The notes below the pieces were generated by a model that did no database searches, had not been told where the DNA came from, and worked only from the letters and a program-made list of their open reading frames with translations. Made by a program: the position numbers and the translations under genes. Shown in pieces: positions 26,505-35,170 of a DNA stretch of 45,470 nt (positions are counted from its first letter, which is position 1; the number at the start of each line of letters is the position of its first letter). The stretch is from contig CAUHCL010000006.1 of the NCBI GenBank assembly GCA_959604655.1, positions 1-45,470 on the forward strand, written 5' to 3'. The DNA comes from an uncultured Alistipes sp. (lineage in GTDB: Bacteria > Bacteroidota > Bacteroidia > Bacteroidales > Rikenellaceae).

Positions 26505-27404
26505 CTAAAGTTTTATGGGCTGGAAGCCGCGGCCGTAGACGCTCATCACCGAACATACGGTCATGAAGGCCTGCGGGTCGATCTCGCGGACGAACTTGAG
26601 TATCTGTGCCGTTTCGCGGCGGTTGCACACCACCATCACCATCTTCGAGTGGTTGTGGGTGTAGCCGCCCTCCGATTCTATGAGTGTTACGCCGCGGCCG
26701 AGATCGTTGTTCAGCGCGGTGGTGATGTCTTGGTAGTGGCGCGACACGATGAACACTTGGCTCGACTGCTTGTTGCCCGCCAGTATCATGTCGACCGTGT
26801 AGCCGAACACGAGCGTCATGATGTAGCCGTAGATGGCCGCGTCGACCGAGAAGCCTACCAGCAGCGACGAGGCTATGATCATGAAGTCGAGTACGAATAT
26901 TATGCGGCCGTAGCTTATCGAGCGGTATTTGTTTATTATCATCGCCACGATGTCGGTGCCGCCCGCCGAGCCGCCCTGCATGATCGCCAATGCCACGCCG
27001 AAGCCCGTTACCACGCCGCCCAGCACCATCGACAGGAATCGGTCGAGGTGCAGGAAATCTTCCGCGGGGAGTATGCCCTGCCACATGTTCATCGAGAACG
27101 ACAACATGAGTATGCACCATATGGTCTTCAGTCCGAAGTTCCAGCCCAGCACGAATCCCGCTATGATGAGCAGCACGGCGTTGATGGCCAGAACGATGGT
27201 GCCGATGCGCAGCTCCCACCCGTAGGCGTTCTCGAGAGCCGTGCTGATTACTATCGCCAGACCCGACGCCGCGCCGCCCGTGCTTTTGGCGGGCAGCACG
27301 CAGCCTATCCAGCCGAACGAGTAGATGAACATGCCGACGGTCATTATGATGTACTCCTTGGCTGTGGTGAATGCTTTCTGCGGAGTGATGTAGGGAGGTG
27401 TCAT
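26505..27404 (-). CDS. YitT-family membrane protein with DUF2179 domain
   Basis: A 299-residue integral membrane protein. Five to six hydrophobic helices fill residues ~15-200, with the family signatures PAKSTGGAASGLA and GGSAGGTDIVAMIINKY. The soluble C-terminal ~80 residues (HYQDITTALNNDLGRGVTLI onward) form the DUF2179 domain, a probable small-ligand-binding fold. The transport role is unproven in this family. It is first in the minus-strand operon with two acetyltransferases and a DNA glycosylase. Confidence 0.9.
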   Translation of the reverse strand: MTPPYITPQKAFTTAKEYIIMTVGMFIYSFGWIGCVLPAKSTGGAASGLAIVISTALENAYGWELRIGTIVLAINAVLLIIAGFVLGWNFGLKTIWCILMLSFSMNMWQGILPAEDFLHLDRFLSMVLGGVVTGFGVALAIMQGGSAGGTDIVAMIINKYRSISYGRIIFVLDFMIIASSLLVGFSVDAAIYGYIMTLVFGYTVDMILAGNKQSSQVFIVSRHYQDITTALNNDLGRGVTLIESEGGYTHNHSKMVMVVCNRRETAQILKFVREIDPQAFMTVCSVMSVYGRGFQPIKL

Positions 27405-28058
27405 GATTTTTTGAGCGGTGTTAGCGTTTGCTGATCCGCCGCGGACGTCGGGCGCGGCATCCGTCGGGCGGATGGTGCAGCGGCAGTGACGGTGCGTGTG
27501 CGGATCATGTCTGGGGTCGGTATAATAGGTTTTCGAAGCGTGAAATTAATACAAAATTCTTTATGTCGCATATCCCGTTTCAAAATATTCGTTGGTTATT
27601 TTCGTTTCTGCGTGATATTGCGGGCCCTACGTTGTCGTGCGTCCTACCTCCGTCGACCGAGGTTGGCGGTTGCAAAGTGGTGTCGCGGCGATTCGGAAAA
27701 AACGGAAAATTACGTTTTTTTTCATGGCCGAAACCATATTTTGTACTTATGCCGATTCTTATATAAGGTCCCGATATAAAATGATTATATTATTAATTGT
27801 GTGGCGGTACGATCGGGCGAAATTCGCATTCTGCGGCATGATGGCCGTGTGGTATTCGGGATAAATATGTCCTATATTGCTTATCGATCGGCAAAATCCC
27901 CCCCCCTCTGTCGAAACGAAAGCGATGAAATTTTTGTTGCGTCGCTATTATGCTGAAAAATAGCGTATTGAGGTGTATTTTGAAACGAAAATACCACTTG
28001 CGTTCCATCGGCAGGGTGCATCGGCAGGCTGATATGTGCCGCAAAAAGTCCGAAAAAA
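27405..28058. other. Long intergenic region between YitT operon and SusC 2
   Basis: About 650 bases, part of a 958-base gene-free gap between divergent operons. Its AT content is higher than the coding surroundings. Short frames occur on both strands but none has a plausible start, composition or partner. A C9 tract lies at 27898-27906. I found no tRNA or recognisable RNA gene. The promoter of the YitT operon must lie at the left end but no clear -7 is seen. Confidence 0.5.
27898..27906 (+). repeat. C9 homopolymer upstream of the SusC 2 promoter
   Basis: Nine consecutive C residues in the context AAAAT-C9-TCTG, about 177 bases before the SusC 2 -7 element. The context matches the tract at 28386 (AATT-C8-TCTT) and the complement of 18215 (AAAAAT-C9-TCC). 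It is not inside a convincing promoter or coding frame on either strand. Confidence 0.95.
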
Positions 28059-28090
28059 TTTGGCGGTTTTGAATGAATATTTTATATTTG
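28059..28090 (+). promoter_or_regulatory. SusC 2 promoter
   Basis: A perfect pair: -33 TTTG at 28059-28062 and -7 TATATTTG at 28083-28090 with a 20-base spacer. The leader to the ATG at 28364 is long (~265 bases), AT-rich near the start codon. There is room for post-transcriptional control, though I see no defined riboswitch. Confidence 0.85.
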
Positions 28091-28363
28091 CGAGTCCAAG
28101 TGGATTACCAACCGATAATAATGCATTTATAAAAAAATACGAATTGCCTATGTAGGATTGCTCAATCGTGCGGTCGACAGCGGTCATGTCGTTCCGTATT
28201 TATTAAGGTGCTGTATGCCATGTGTCGTTCGGTCGGAGCGGCTCGGGTCGCAATCCACACCGATCGGATTTGTCAGACGGCAGAGCGGCGTGCCGCAACC
28301 TTGATAAAAAAATTTTTGACCGAATTATAAAAATCTAACCAAAAACAAACTTAAATCGGAATT

Positions 28364-31300
28364 ATGAAATTGAACTTACACAATTCCCCCCCCTCTTTAA
28401 GACCGCGCAAAGATTTCTGGCGCTGGTAGTTATGATGGGGATCTGCTGTCTTTCGGCCTTTGCTCAGCCCAAGACGGTCAGCGGTGTCGTGAAGGATGCC
28501 GAAGGAACTCCGGTGATAGGCGCCAATGTGGTCGAGAAGGGTACGACCAACGGTGTGTTCACCGATGTGAGCGGACGTTACAGTCTCGCTTTGCAAAGCA
28601 AAAATCCCGTTCTGCAAATCTCTTATGTGGGCTACATCGGCCAGGAGATCGCAGTGGGTACCAAAACTACCGTCGACGCGGTTCTGGAAGAGGACAAGGC
28701 GCAGCTCGAGGAGGTGGTGGTGATCGGTTACGGCACTGCCAAGAAAAAGGACCTCACGGGTGCCATCTCTACGGTCAATACCGAGAAGATGACCGCCGAG
28801 GCTCCCCGTTCGGTTTCAGACCTGCTTCGTTCGGCCGCCGCGGGTCTTCAGGTCAGCATGACGACCGACGCCGAGGCTGCGGGAAGCTACTCGATCCGCG
28901 GTACTACCAGCTTGTCGGCGGGTTCGTCGCCCCTCATCGTGCTGGACGGTGTGATCTACAACGGTTCTATTACCGACATCAACCCCCAGGACGTGGCCAG
29001 CGTCGACGTGCTGAAGGATGCCTCTTCGGCCGCCATCTACGGTGCCAAGTCGGCTAACGGCGTTATCTGTATCAACACCAAGAAGGGTCAGGGCGGTCGT
29101 CCGACCATCACTTTCAATGCCAACATCGGTTTCGTGAACCGTGCGCGTCCCGTCAACGTGCTCGACGGTGCGGGCTTCGTACAGTTCCGTCAGGACTATG
29201 AGGAGGGCCAGCTCACCAACGAGGAGCGTCTGAAAGTCCCCGAGAAGTTCCGCGACCCGCGCAATTTGCAGAATATCGACCAGCTCACGTGGTACAACTA
29301 CGACCAGGCTACGCCCGTTACCACGCTTCCCGACGAGGAGACGCTCATGCGTACGTGGTTGAGCCGTCTGGAGTTCAAGACCATCGAGCAGGACAACTAT
29401 CTGGCAGGCCTCGAGACCGACTGGGACGACATTGTGTACCAGACGGGTCTCCAGCAGGACTATACCGCCAGCATCGCCAACCGCAACGACAACACGTCGT
29501 ACTACTGGTCGGTGGGCTATGCCGACCGTGAGGGCGTTATCGTGGGCAACCGCTACACCAACCTGCGTACCCGCCTCAATCTGGAGTCGAAGGTATCGAA
29601 GTGGATGACCGTCGGCATGAACGCGTCGTTCGCCGAGCGCAAGGGCGGCTATTTGCAGGCCGACCACGGCCAGCGCGAGAACAACTCGCCCTACACGCCT
29701 TTCACGATGGATCCCGACAGTCCCTACTATCGCTATCCTTCGGGTGACAACAACACGCTCAACCCCTTCTTCGCCAACACCTACATCGATCGCCGTCAGG
29801 TTACCCAGACGCTGAACGCCAGCATCTACACCAAGATACAGCTTCCGTTCGGCATCGAGTATCAGATGAACTACACTCCTTATTTCAAGTGGTATGAGTA
29901 CTACAACCACAACTCGTCGGAGTCGCCCGACTACGCGGGTGTGGGCGGTGAGGCCAAGCGCGAGCACCAGAAGACCTACAAATGGCAGCTCGATAACGTG
30001 ATCCGCTGGCAGAAGGAGTTCGGCAAGCACAACATCAACATCACTCTGTTGCAGAACGCCGAGAAGAACCAGTACTGGTCGGATTCTATGACCGCCAAGG
30101 AGTTCTCGCCTATGGATATCCTGGGCTGGCACCGCGTGCAGGCGGGTGCAGAGCAGGCGATCTCGTCGGACGACAACTACGATACGGGCGATGCACTCAT
30201 GGCTCGTCTCTACTACTCGTTCCGCGATACCTACATGCTCACGGCTTCGGTTCGCCGCGACGGTTATTCGGCATTCGGCGGCGGTAATCCCCGTGCCACC
30301 TTCCCCGCAATCGCGCTGGGCTGGGTATTCACCAACGAGAAGTTCATGGAGAAGGCTTCGTGGCTCAACTACGGTAAGCTGCGTGTGTCGTGGGGCCAGA
30401 ACGGTAACCGCGATATCGGCCGCTACGCCGCACTTTCGACGCTGACTTCGTCGCTGCATCCCTACATCGATGCGACTACGGGCGGCATCTACACCACGTC
30501 GCAGATCTGGGTAGACCGTCTTGCGAACAAGAACCTGTCGTGGGAGACCACCGAGTCGTGGAACTTCGGTTTGGATTTCGGTCTGTTCAACAACGTCCTG
30601 CGCGGATCGGCCGAGTTCTACCTGGCCAAGACTAAGGATATGCTCGTGTCGCGTTCGATCCCCTCGATTACGGGATTCGACAGCGTGTACGACAACCTCG
30701 GCCAGCTCAACAACCACGGTTTCGAGCTTACGCTCAACGCTACTCCCGTGCAGAACCGCGTGTTCTCGTGGGATACCTCGGTTACCTTCTCGCTCAACCG
30801 CCGCAAGATCGTGCACCTCTACGGCAACTATGTCGATGTGCTCGACGACGCGGGTAACGTCATCGGCCGCCGCGAGGAGGACGACGTGAAGAACGGCTGG
30901 TACATAGGTCACGATACCAACCAGATCTACGGCTACAAGCGCCTGGGTGTATGGCAGGTAGACGAAGAGGAGGAGGCTGCGCGCTACGGTCTGAAGCCCG
31001 GTGACTTCAAGTACCTCGACGTGGACGACAACGGCGTGCTGAACACCGACGACAAGGTATGGCAGGGTTACACCACTCCCCGCTACCGTGCTTCGTGGCG
31101 CAACGAGTTCAACTTCAAGAACGGCCTCTCGCTCTCGTTCCTGCTTTACGGCAACTTCGGCCAGTGGGGTACGCTGAACCGTGCGGCCAACGCCATCAGC
31201 CAGCCCGACCGCCACACGACCATCGAGATCGACCGCTGGACTGTTGACAACCCGACCAACGACTATGCCCGTATCGGTTCTACCAACAAGGGCAACAACT

Positions 31301-31509
31301 ACGTGAAGAAGGATTTCGTGCGTATGGAGAGCATAGCCCTTTCGTATCGCCTGCCCAAGAAGTGGCTGAGCAAGATATGGATTCAGGGTGCTACCGTTTC
31401 GTTCACCGTCCGCAACGCGTTCGTAATGACGGGTTGGTATCTGGGCGACCCCGAGCAGGGCGACCTCACTCCGCGTACGTGGAACATCAACCTGAACCTT
31501 ACAATGTAA
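28364..31509 (+). CDS. SusC-type transporter (pair 2), frameshifted OFF at a C8 tract
   Basis: The body (28432-31509, 1,025 codons) is a complete SusC. It has a carboxypeptidase-like domain (TVSGVVKDAEGTPVIGANV), TonB-box-like EEVVVIGYG, a plug with VDVLKDASSAAIYGAKSANG, and a barrel ending in NLNLTM. Its first in-frame ATG (28432) gives only MMGICCLSAFAQ, a truncated signal peptide. The natural start is ATG 28364, but from there the frame crosses C8 (28386-28393) and stops at TAG 28427-28429. Adding one C gives 1,048 residues with a basic n-region (FKTAQR) and h-region LALVVMMGICCLSAFA before AQ. The gene is therefore intact apart from this slippage site, and appears phase-variable. A sequencing error in the tract is the main alternative. 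Confidence 0.9.
28386..28393 (+). repeat. C8 phase-variation tract at the SusC 2 start
   Basis: Eight C residues at codons 8-10 counted from ATG 28364. C9 (or C6) places that ATG in frame with the transporter; C8 does not. This is the layout of contingency loci switched by slipped-strand mispairing. Confidence 0.9.
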
Positions 31510-31527
31510 TCCCCCAAAACGTGAATT

Positions 31528-33495
31528 ATGAAAAAATCGATCAAATACATAATCCCCGCCGCAGCCGCCTCGCTGCTGCTGGGTTCGTGCGACAAGAGCT
31601 GGCTCGACCCTAAGCCCCTCTCGTTCTTCGCACCCGAAAATACATATATCAATTCGGCGGGTCTGGAGGCTGCGTTGGTGGCCGCCGAGCGTAACATGCG
31701 TCACGAGTATTTCGGCGACGGCGCTCCCATCCTCACCGAGATGTTCACCTCGGACATTGCCGTGAACGGCAAGACCGACGCTTCGTCGTCGATGTGCGAC
31801 TTCATCACGCAGATGACTCCCACAGGTCTGCGCAACGACGTCGACGGCAACAAAATGGAATGGTACTGGAAAGAGATGTTCAAGGGCGTGAAGTATGCCA
31901 ATACCGCCCTCGACCGTCGTGCCAACGCGACGTTCAACAGCGAAGCCGAGGAGAACGAGGTGATAGGCAAGTGCTATTTCCACCGCGCCTATCGTTACTA
32001 CAAGATGATCCACCAGTTCGGCGACGTGCCCTGGATCGACCATGAGCTGCGTACGCCCGAGGACAACTTCACTTCGTACGACCGCTTCTCGATAGCCGAG
32101 CAGTGCTACTACGACATGGAGTTCGCATATAAGTGGGTGACCGACGACAACGACAAGGGTGCCATCTCGAAGGGTGCCTGCGGTATGTTGCTCATGAAGT
32201 TCTGTATGGTTACGGGCCGTTACGACCGTGCCATAGAGGTGGGCCGCGAGGTCGTGGCCGCACACCCGCTGGTGAAGACCATCCAGTTCGACAACACGTC
32301 GGGTAACCTCATGCTCGACCTGCACTCGCGTGCCGCCAAGATGAGCGTTGCCAACACGGAGACGCTTCACGTGGTGGTTTCGACCGAGGATACCAAGGAC
32401 CAGGGTTCGGAGCGTATCCAGACCATGCGTAACGCTGTTCCCTACTGGGCCAACGGCTCGATCAAGACCCCCAAGGGCGCTACGGGCTGTACCATCGACC
32501 TCCAGTCCACTGCCAACGGCAAGGGCGGCTATCTCGACAACGACTTCAACGTCGGCCGAGGCATCGCCACCATGCGCCCTTCGGCATACTACCAGTACGA
32601 GATCTGGGGCGAGAAGGAGAAGAACGACATGCGCGGTCCCATGTACGGCATCAACGCCGAGAATCCCGACGACATGTCGGCCAAGTCTTGGCGCGAGATG
32701 GAGGACCTGTACTACAACAACCTCTCGCTCAAGTCGAAGAAAGACGAGTATTACGGCAAGCACCTGATCCGTCCCAACAACATGTCGGTCGCCGACTCTA
32801 CCCGCTGCTGGTTCCGCTGGCCGCACTACATCCTGTATGTGCCCGACGAGACCGCGTCTTCGGACTGGAGGGGCGGTTATACTCCGTGGTACGTATACCG
32901 TTCGGCCGAGGCTTACCTCATCATGGCCGAGGCCTACTACTGGAAGGGTGACACTGCCAACTGCGCGGCTATGTTGAACGAGGTACGCCGCCGTGCGGGT
33001 GCCGAGGATCTCACTGCCGCCGAGGCTGGCATCTCGGCCGTGCTGGCCGAGCGTGCCCGCGAGCTGTACTACTGCGAGCCCCGCCACGTCGAGCTGGTGC
33101 GCATTAGCTACATGTACGCCCGCACGGGCAAGACCTGCGAGTGGAACGGACGCACCTACTCGATGACCAACTTCTCGGGTCCCGAGGGTACGGGTACGGC
33201 CAATCCCTGCACCGAGCTCGGATACAATTTCTATTTCGACTGGGTGGTTGCCCACAATGACTTCTACTATAAGGGTAACGGAACCAACAAGACGTACAGC
33301 GAGACGGGTTACGTGCAGTATGCCAAGGGTATTTTCCGTATAGCCGTTCACAACGTGCTGTGGCCCGTTCCCGAGAACGCCATCGTGGACAACAAGGGCG
33401 ATCTGAACCAGAACGAGGGTTACGTGAAGGTGGCTTCGCACCCCTACAACGTAACGCCGCTCACGCTGGAGATCGACAAGCACGGCTTTAATTGA
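31528..33495 (+). CDS. SusD/RagB-family surface lipoprotein (pair 2)
   Basis: A 655-residue SusD-like lipoprotein, lipobox cysteine C21 (LLLGSC). Family features include an N-terminal WLDPKPLSFFAPENTY, helical repeats such as GKCYFHRAYRYYKMIHQFGD, and a C-terminal YRSAEAYLIMAEAYYWKGD with LAERARELYYCEPRHVELVR. It starts 18 bases after SusC 2. When SusC 2 is OFF this gene could still be translated if the transcript survives, leaving a lid without its barrel. The substrate is unknown. Confidence 0.94.
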   Translation: MKKSIKYIIPAAAASLLLGSCDKSWLDPKPLSFFAPENTYINSAGLEAALVAAERNMRHEYFGDGAPILTEMFTSDIAVNGKTDASSSMCDFITQMTPTGLRNDVDGNKMEWYWKEMFKGVKYANTALDRRANATFNSEAEENEVIGKCYFHRAYRYYKMIHQFGDVPWIDHELRTPEDNFTSYDRFSIAEQCYYDMEFAYKWVTDDNDKGAISKGACGMLLMKFCMVTGRYDRAIEVGREVVAAHPLVKTIQFDNTSGNLMLDLHSRAAKMSVANTETLHVVVSTEDTKDQGSERIQTMRNAVPYWANGSIKTPKGATGCTIDLQSTANGKGGYLDNDFNVGRGIATMRPSAYYQYEIWGEKEKNDMRGPMYGINAENPDDMSAKSWREMEDLYYNNLSLKSKKDEYYGKHLIRPNNMSVADSTRCWFRWPHYILYVPDETASSDWRGGYTPWYVYRSAEAYLIMAEAYYWKGDTANCAAMLNEVRRRAGAEDLTAAEAGISAVLAERARELYYCEPRHVELVRISYMYARTGKTCEWNGRTYSMTNFSGPEGTGTANPCTELGYNFYFDWVVAHNDFYYKGNGTNKTYSETGYVQYAKGIFRIAVHNVLWPVPENAIVDNKGDLNQNEGYVKVASHPYNVTPLTLEIDKHGFN

Positions 33496-33507
33496 TGCCG
33501 ATGACTG

Positions 33508-33564
33508 CGAGGCGTTCGCGCCTCGGTTGATGCGAGGGCTGTCCCATGCGGGGCAGCCCTTTTT
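33508..33564 (+). terminator. Double hairpin terminator after SusD 2
   Basis: The first hairpin is CGAGGCG (33508-33514), TTCG tetraloop, CGCCTCG (33519-33525). The second is an 11-bp stem with one G-U (33535-33545 with 33550-33560) followed by a T-run to 33564. The second is the likely terminator; the first may stabilise the 3' end. Confidence 0.88.
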
Positions 33565-33648
33565 CGTGCTGCCGTGTCGGTTGTGGGGGATTTCGGCGTC
33601 GGCAGATTTCTGCGTCGGTTGTGTCGGCTCGCTGCGGATTTAGCTGTC

Positions 33649-33732
33649 GGCGGGAACGAGGTCGGGAACGCTGTCGGGAACGCGGTAGGGAACGCGGTCG
33701 GGTTCGCAGTCGGGGTTGCAGTAGGGGCCGCC
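33649..33732 (+). repeat. Seven-unit 12-bp tandem repeat
   Basis: Degenerate 12-bp units based on GTCGGGAACGCG; the three central units (33661-33696) are nearly identical and the outer ones diverge. As 12 is a multiple of three, both strands show periodic peptides (VGNA on plus, PTAF on minus), but neither frame has a convincing gene context. It lies in the gap between SusD 2 and the recombinase gene. Confidence 0.85.
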
Positions 33733-33776
33733 GCCCCGTGCCCGTGCGCCGATCGGGCGGCGTTGTTCCGAAATAG

Positions 33777-33795
33777 AATTATATTGTATATAATT
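33777..33795. promoter_or_regulatory. Palindrome before the recombinase gene
   Basis: AATTATATTGTATATAATT: perfect 8-base inverted arms around TGT, 24 bases before the recombinase ATG. It could be an operator, a promoter-overlapping site or a recombinase binding site. No exact TAnnTTTG element is visible here. Confidence 0.6.
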
Positions 33796-33819
33796 GCCTG
33801 AACTATTAAATACGGAACT

Positions 33820-35073
33820 ATGGTATCAATCAAGGTAAAATTGCGTCATTCGAACGTTGCGGGGAAGTCGGGCTCCATCTATTATCAAATCACTCATCGT
33901 CGCGAAACGCGACGCATCGTCTCCGATATCCGTTTGCTCCCCGTGCAATGGAATCCCGAGCGGCAGCGCGTCGTCGAGGGCCGCGGTGTCGACGCGGACC
34001 GTTTGCAGCGCGTCATCGATTGCGACACGAGGCTGTTGCGCCGCATCGTGTCGGAGCTGGAGTCGTCGGGCGGCGATTTTGTCGCCGACGACATCGTGGA
34101 TCGCTTCACCGATCCCGAACGCCGAATCGATTTTCTGCACTTCATGCGCAACCGCATACGTCAGCTGAAGGCGACGGGGAATCTGGGCACCGCCCGCAAC
34201 TACCACTATGCGTCCGAGAGTTTCTCGGCCTATCTCAACGGGATCGATCTGCCCGTGTTCGCCTTTTCGGAGGATATCGTGGAGGGGTATAACGAGTATC
34301 TGCTCCGCCGCGGCGTGGTCCGCAACACGGTGTCGTTCTACATGCGTATCCTGCGGGCCGTCTATAATCGGGCCGTGCAGCGGCGGCTCGTGGAGCAGAC
34401 CTTTCCGTTTCGGAATGTCTATACGGGCGTCGACCGCACCCGCAAACGCGCCGTCGACGAGAGCGTCATAGCGCGCCTTTCGCGTCTCGACCTCGGCGGC
34501 TCGCAGTCGCTGGAGCTGGCCCGCGATCTGTTCATGTTCAGTTTCTACACGCGCGGCATGGCGTTCGTCGACATGGCCTATCTGCGCAAGGACGATATCC
34601 GCGACGGGGTCCTGCGCTACGACCGACGCAAGACGGGGCAGTGCCTTTCGGTTAGGGTCGAGCCCTGCATGAAGTCGGTGATGGACCGATATGCCGATCG
34701 CGCGGGCCGCACGCCCTATGTGTTTCCCATACTGACGAGCCTGGACCCCGCGACGGCATACCGACAGTATTGCGTCGCGCTCAATTACTACAACCGTCGG
34801 CTGAAACTGCTGTCCGATATGCTGGGACTCGAAGCGAGTCTGTCATCCTACACCGCCCGCCACAGCTGGGCTTCGGTGGCGCGTAACCACAATATTCCCG
34901 TCTCGGTCATCAGCGCGGGCATGGGGCATACCTCCGAGCACACTACCCGAATCTACCTCACGTCGCTGGAAAATTCGGTTATCGACGATGCCAATCATCG
35001 GGTCATATCCGTGTTGAACTCCTCGGCGGCCTCTTCGTCGGGCAGGCGCCGCCGCGCTGCCCCGTCGGTGTGA
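33820..35073 (+). CDS. Tyrosine recombinase / site-specific integrase
   Basis: A 417-residue tyrosine recombinase of the Bacteroidetes type with an N-terminal arm-type domain (residues ~1-100), a SAM-like core-binding domain (~105-205) and a catalytic domain. Catalytic residues are visible: R245 (FYTRGM), lysine in RRKTG, R347-H348 (SYTARHSWA), H370 (GHTSEH) and nucleophile Y379 (TRIYL). The first histidine of the HxxR box is tyrosine (Y344), which I recall as common in this subfamily. The basic tail SSGRRRRAAPSV may aid DNA contact. No phage or conjugation genes adjoin it. It is convergent with a pilus operon, where related enzymes often invert promoters. Confidence 0.93.
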   Translation: MVSIKVKLRHSNVAGKSGSIYYQITHRRETRRIVSDIRLLPVQWNPERQRVVEGRGVDADRLQRVIDCDTRLLRRIVSELESSGGDFVADDIVDRFTDPERRIDFLHFMRNRIRQLKATGNLGTARNYHYASESFSAYLNGIDLPVFAFSEDIVEGYNEYLLRRGVVRNTVSFYMRILRAVYNRAVQRRLVEQTFPFRNVYTGVDRTRKRAVDESVIARLSRLDLGGSQSLELARDLFMFSFYTRGMAFVDMAYLRKDDIRDGVLRYDRRKTGQCLSVRVEPCMKSVMDRYADRAGRTPYVFPILTSLDPATAYRQYCVALNYYNRRLKLLSDMLGLEASLSSYTARHSWASVARNHNIPVSVISAGMGHTSEHTTRIYLTSLENSVIDDANHRVISVLNSSAASSSGRRRRAAPSV

Positions 35074-35087
35074 CCGCATGAAAATCT

Positions 35088-35121
35088 CGCCCCTCGCCGA
35101 AAAACAATACGGCGAGGGGCG
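35088..35121. terminator. Bidirectional terminator between recombinase and pilus operon
   Basis: A perfect 12-bp stem (CGCCCCTCGCCG at 35088-35099 with its complement at 35110-35121) and a 10-base A-rich loop, followed by TTTC on the plus strand. It lies between two convergent stop codons, so it probably serves both. Confidence 0.8.
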
Positions 35122-35170
35122 GGGTTTCTTGTGTCGTATCGGCTCGTTTCGTGTCGAAGCCGACGGTGCG

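Noticed and set aside
28816..33483. A very long open frame (about 1,555 codons) on the minus strand across SusC 2 and SusD 2
   Set aside because: It is antisense to two well-supported genes and even crosses the gap between them. Such frames arise from the GC-rich, few-stop codon usage. The translation has no recognisable domain or signal.
33649..33732. CRISPR array
   Set aside because: Units are 12 bp, contiguous and without spacers; no cas genes are present.
33574..33801. Small protein with VGNA repeats over the 12-bp tandem repeat
   Set aside because: The periodic peptide is a direct result of a 12-bp DNA repeat. No start context, partner or domain supports translation, and the other strand gives an equally open frame.
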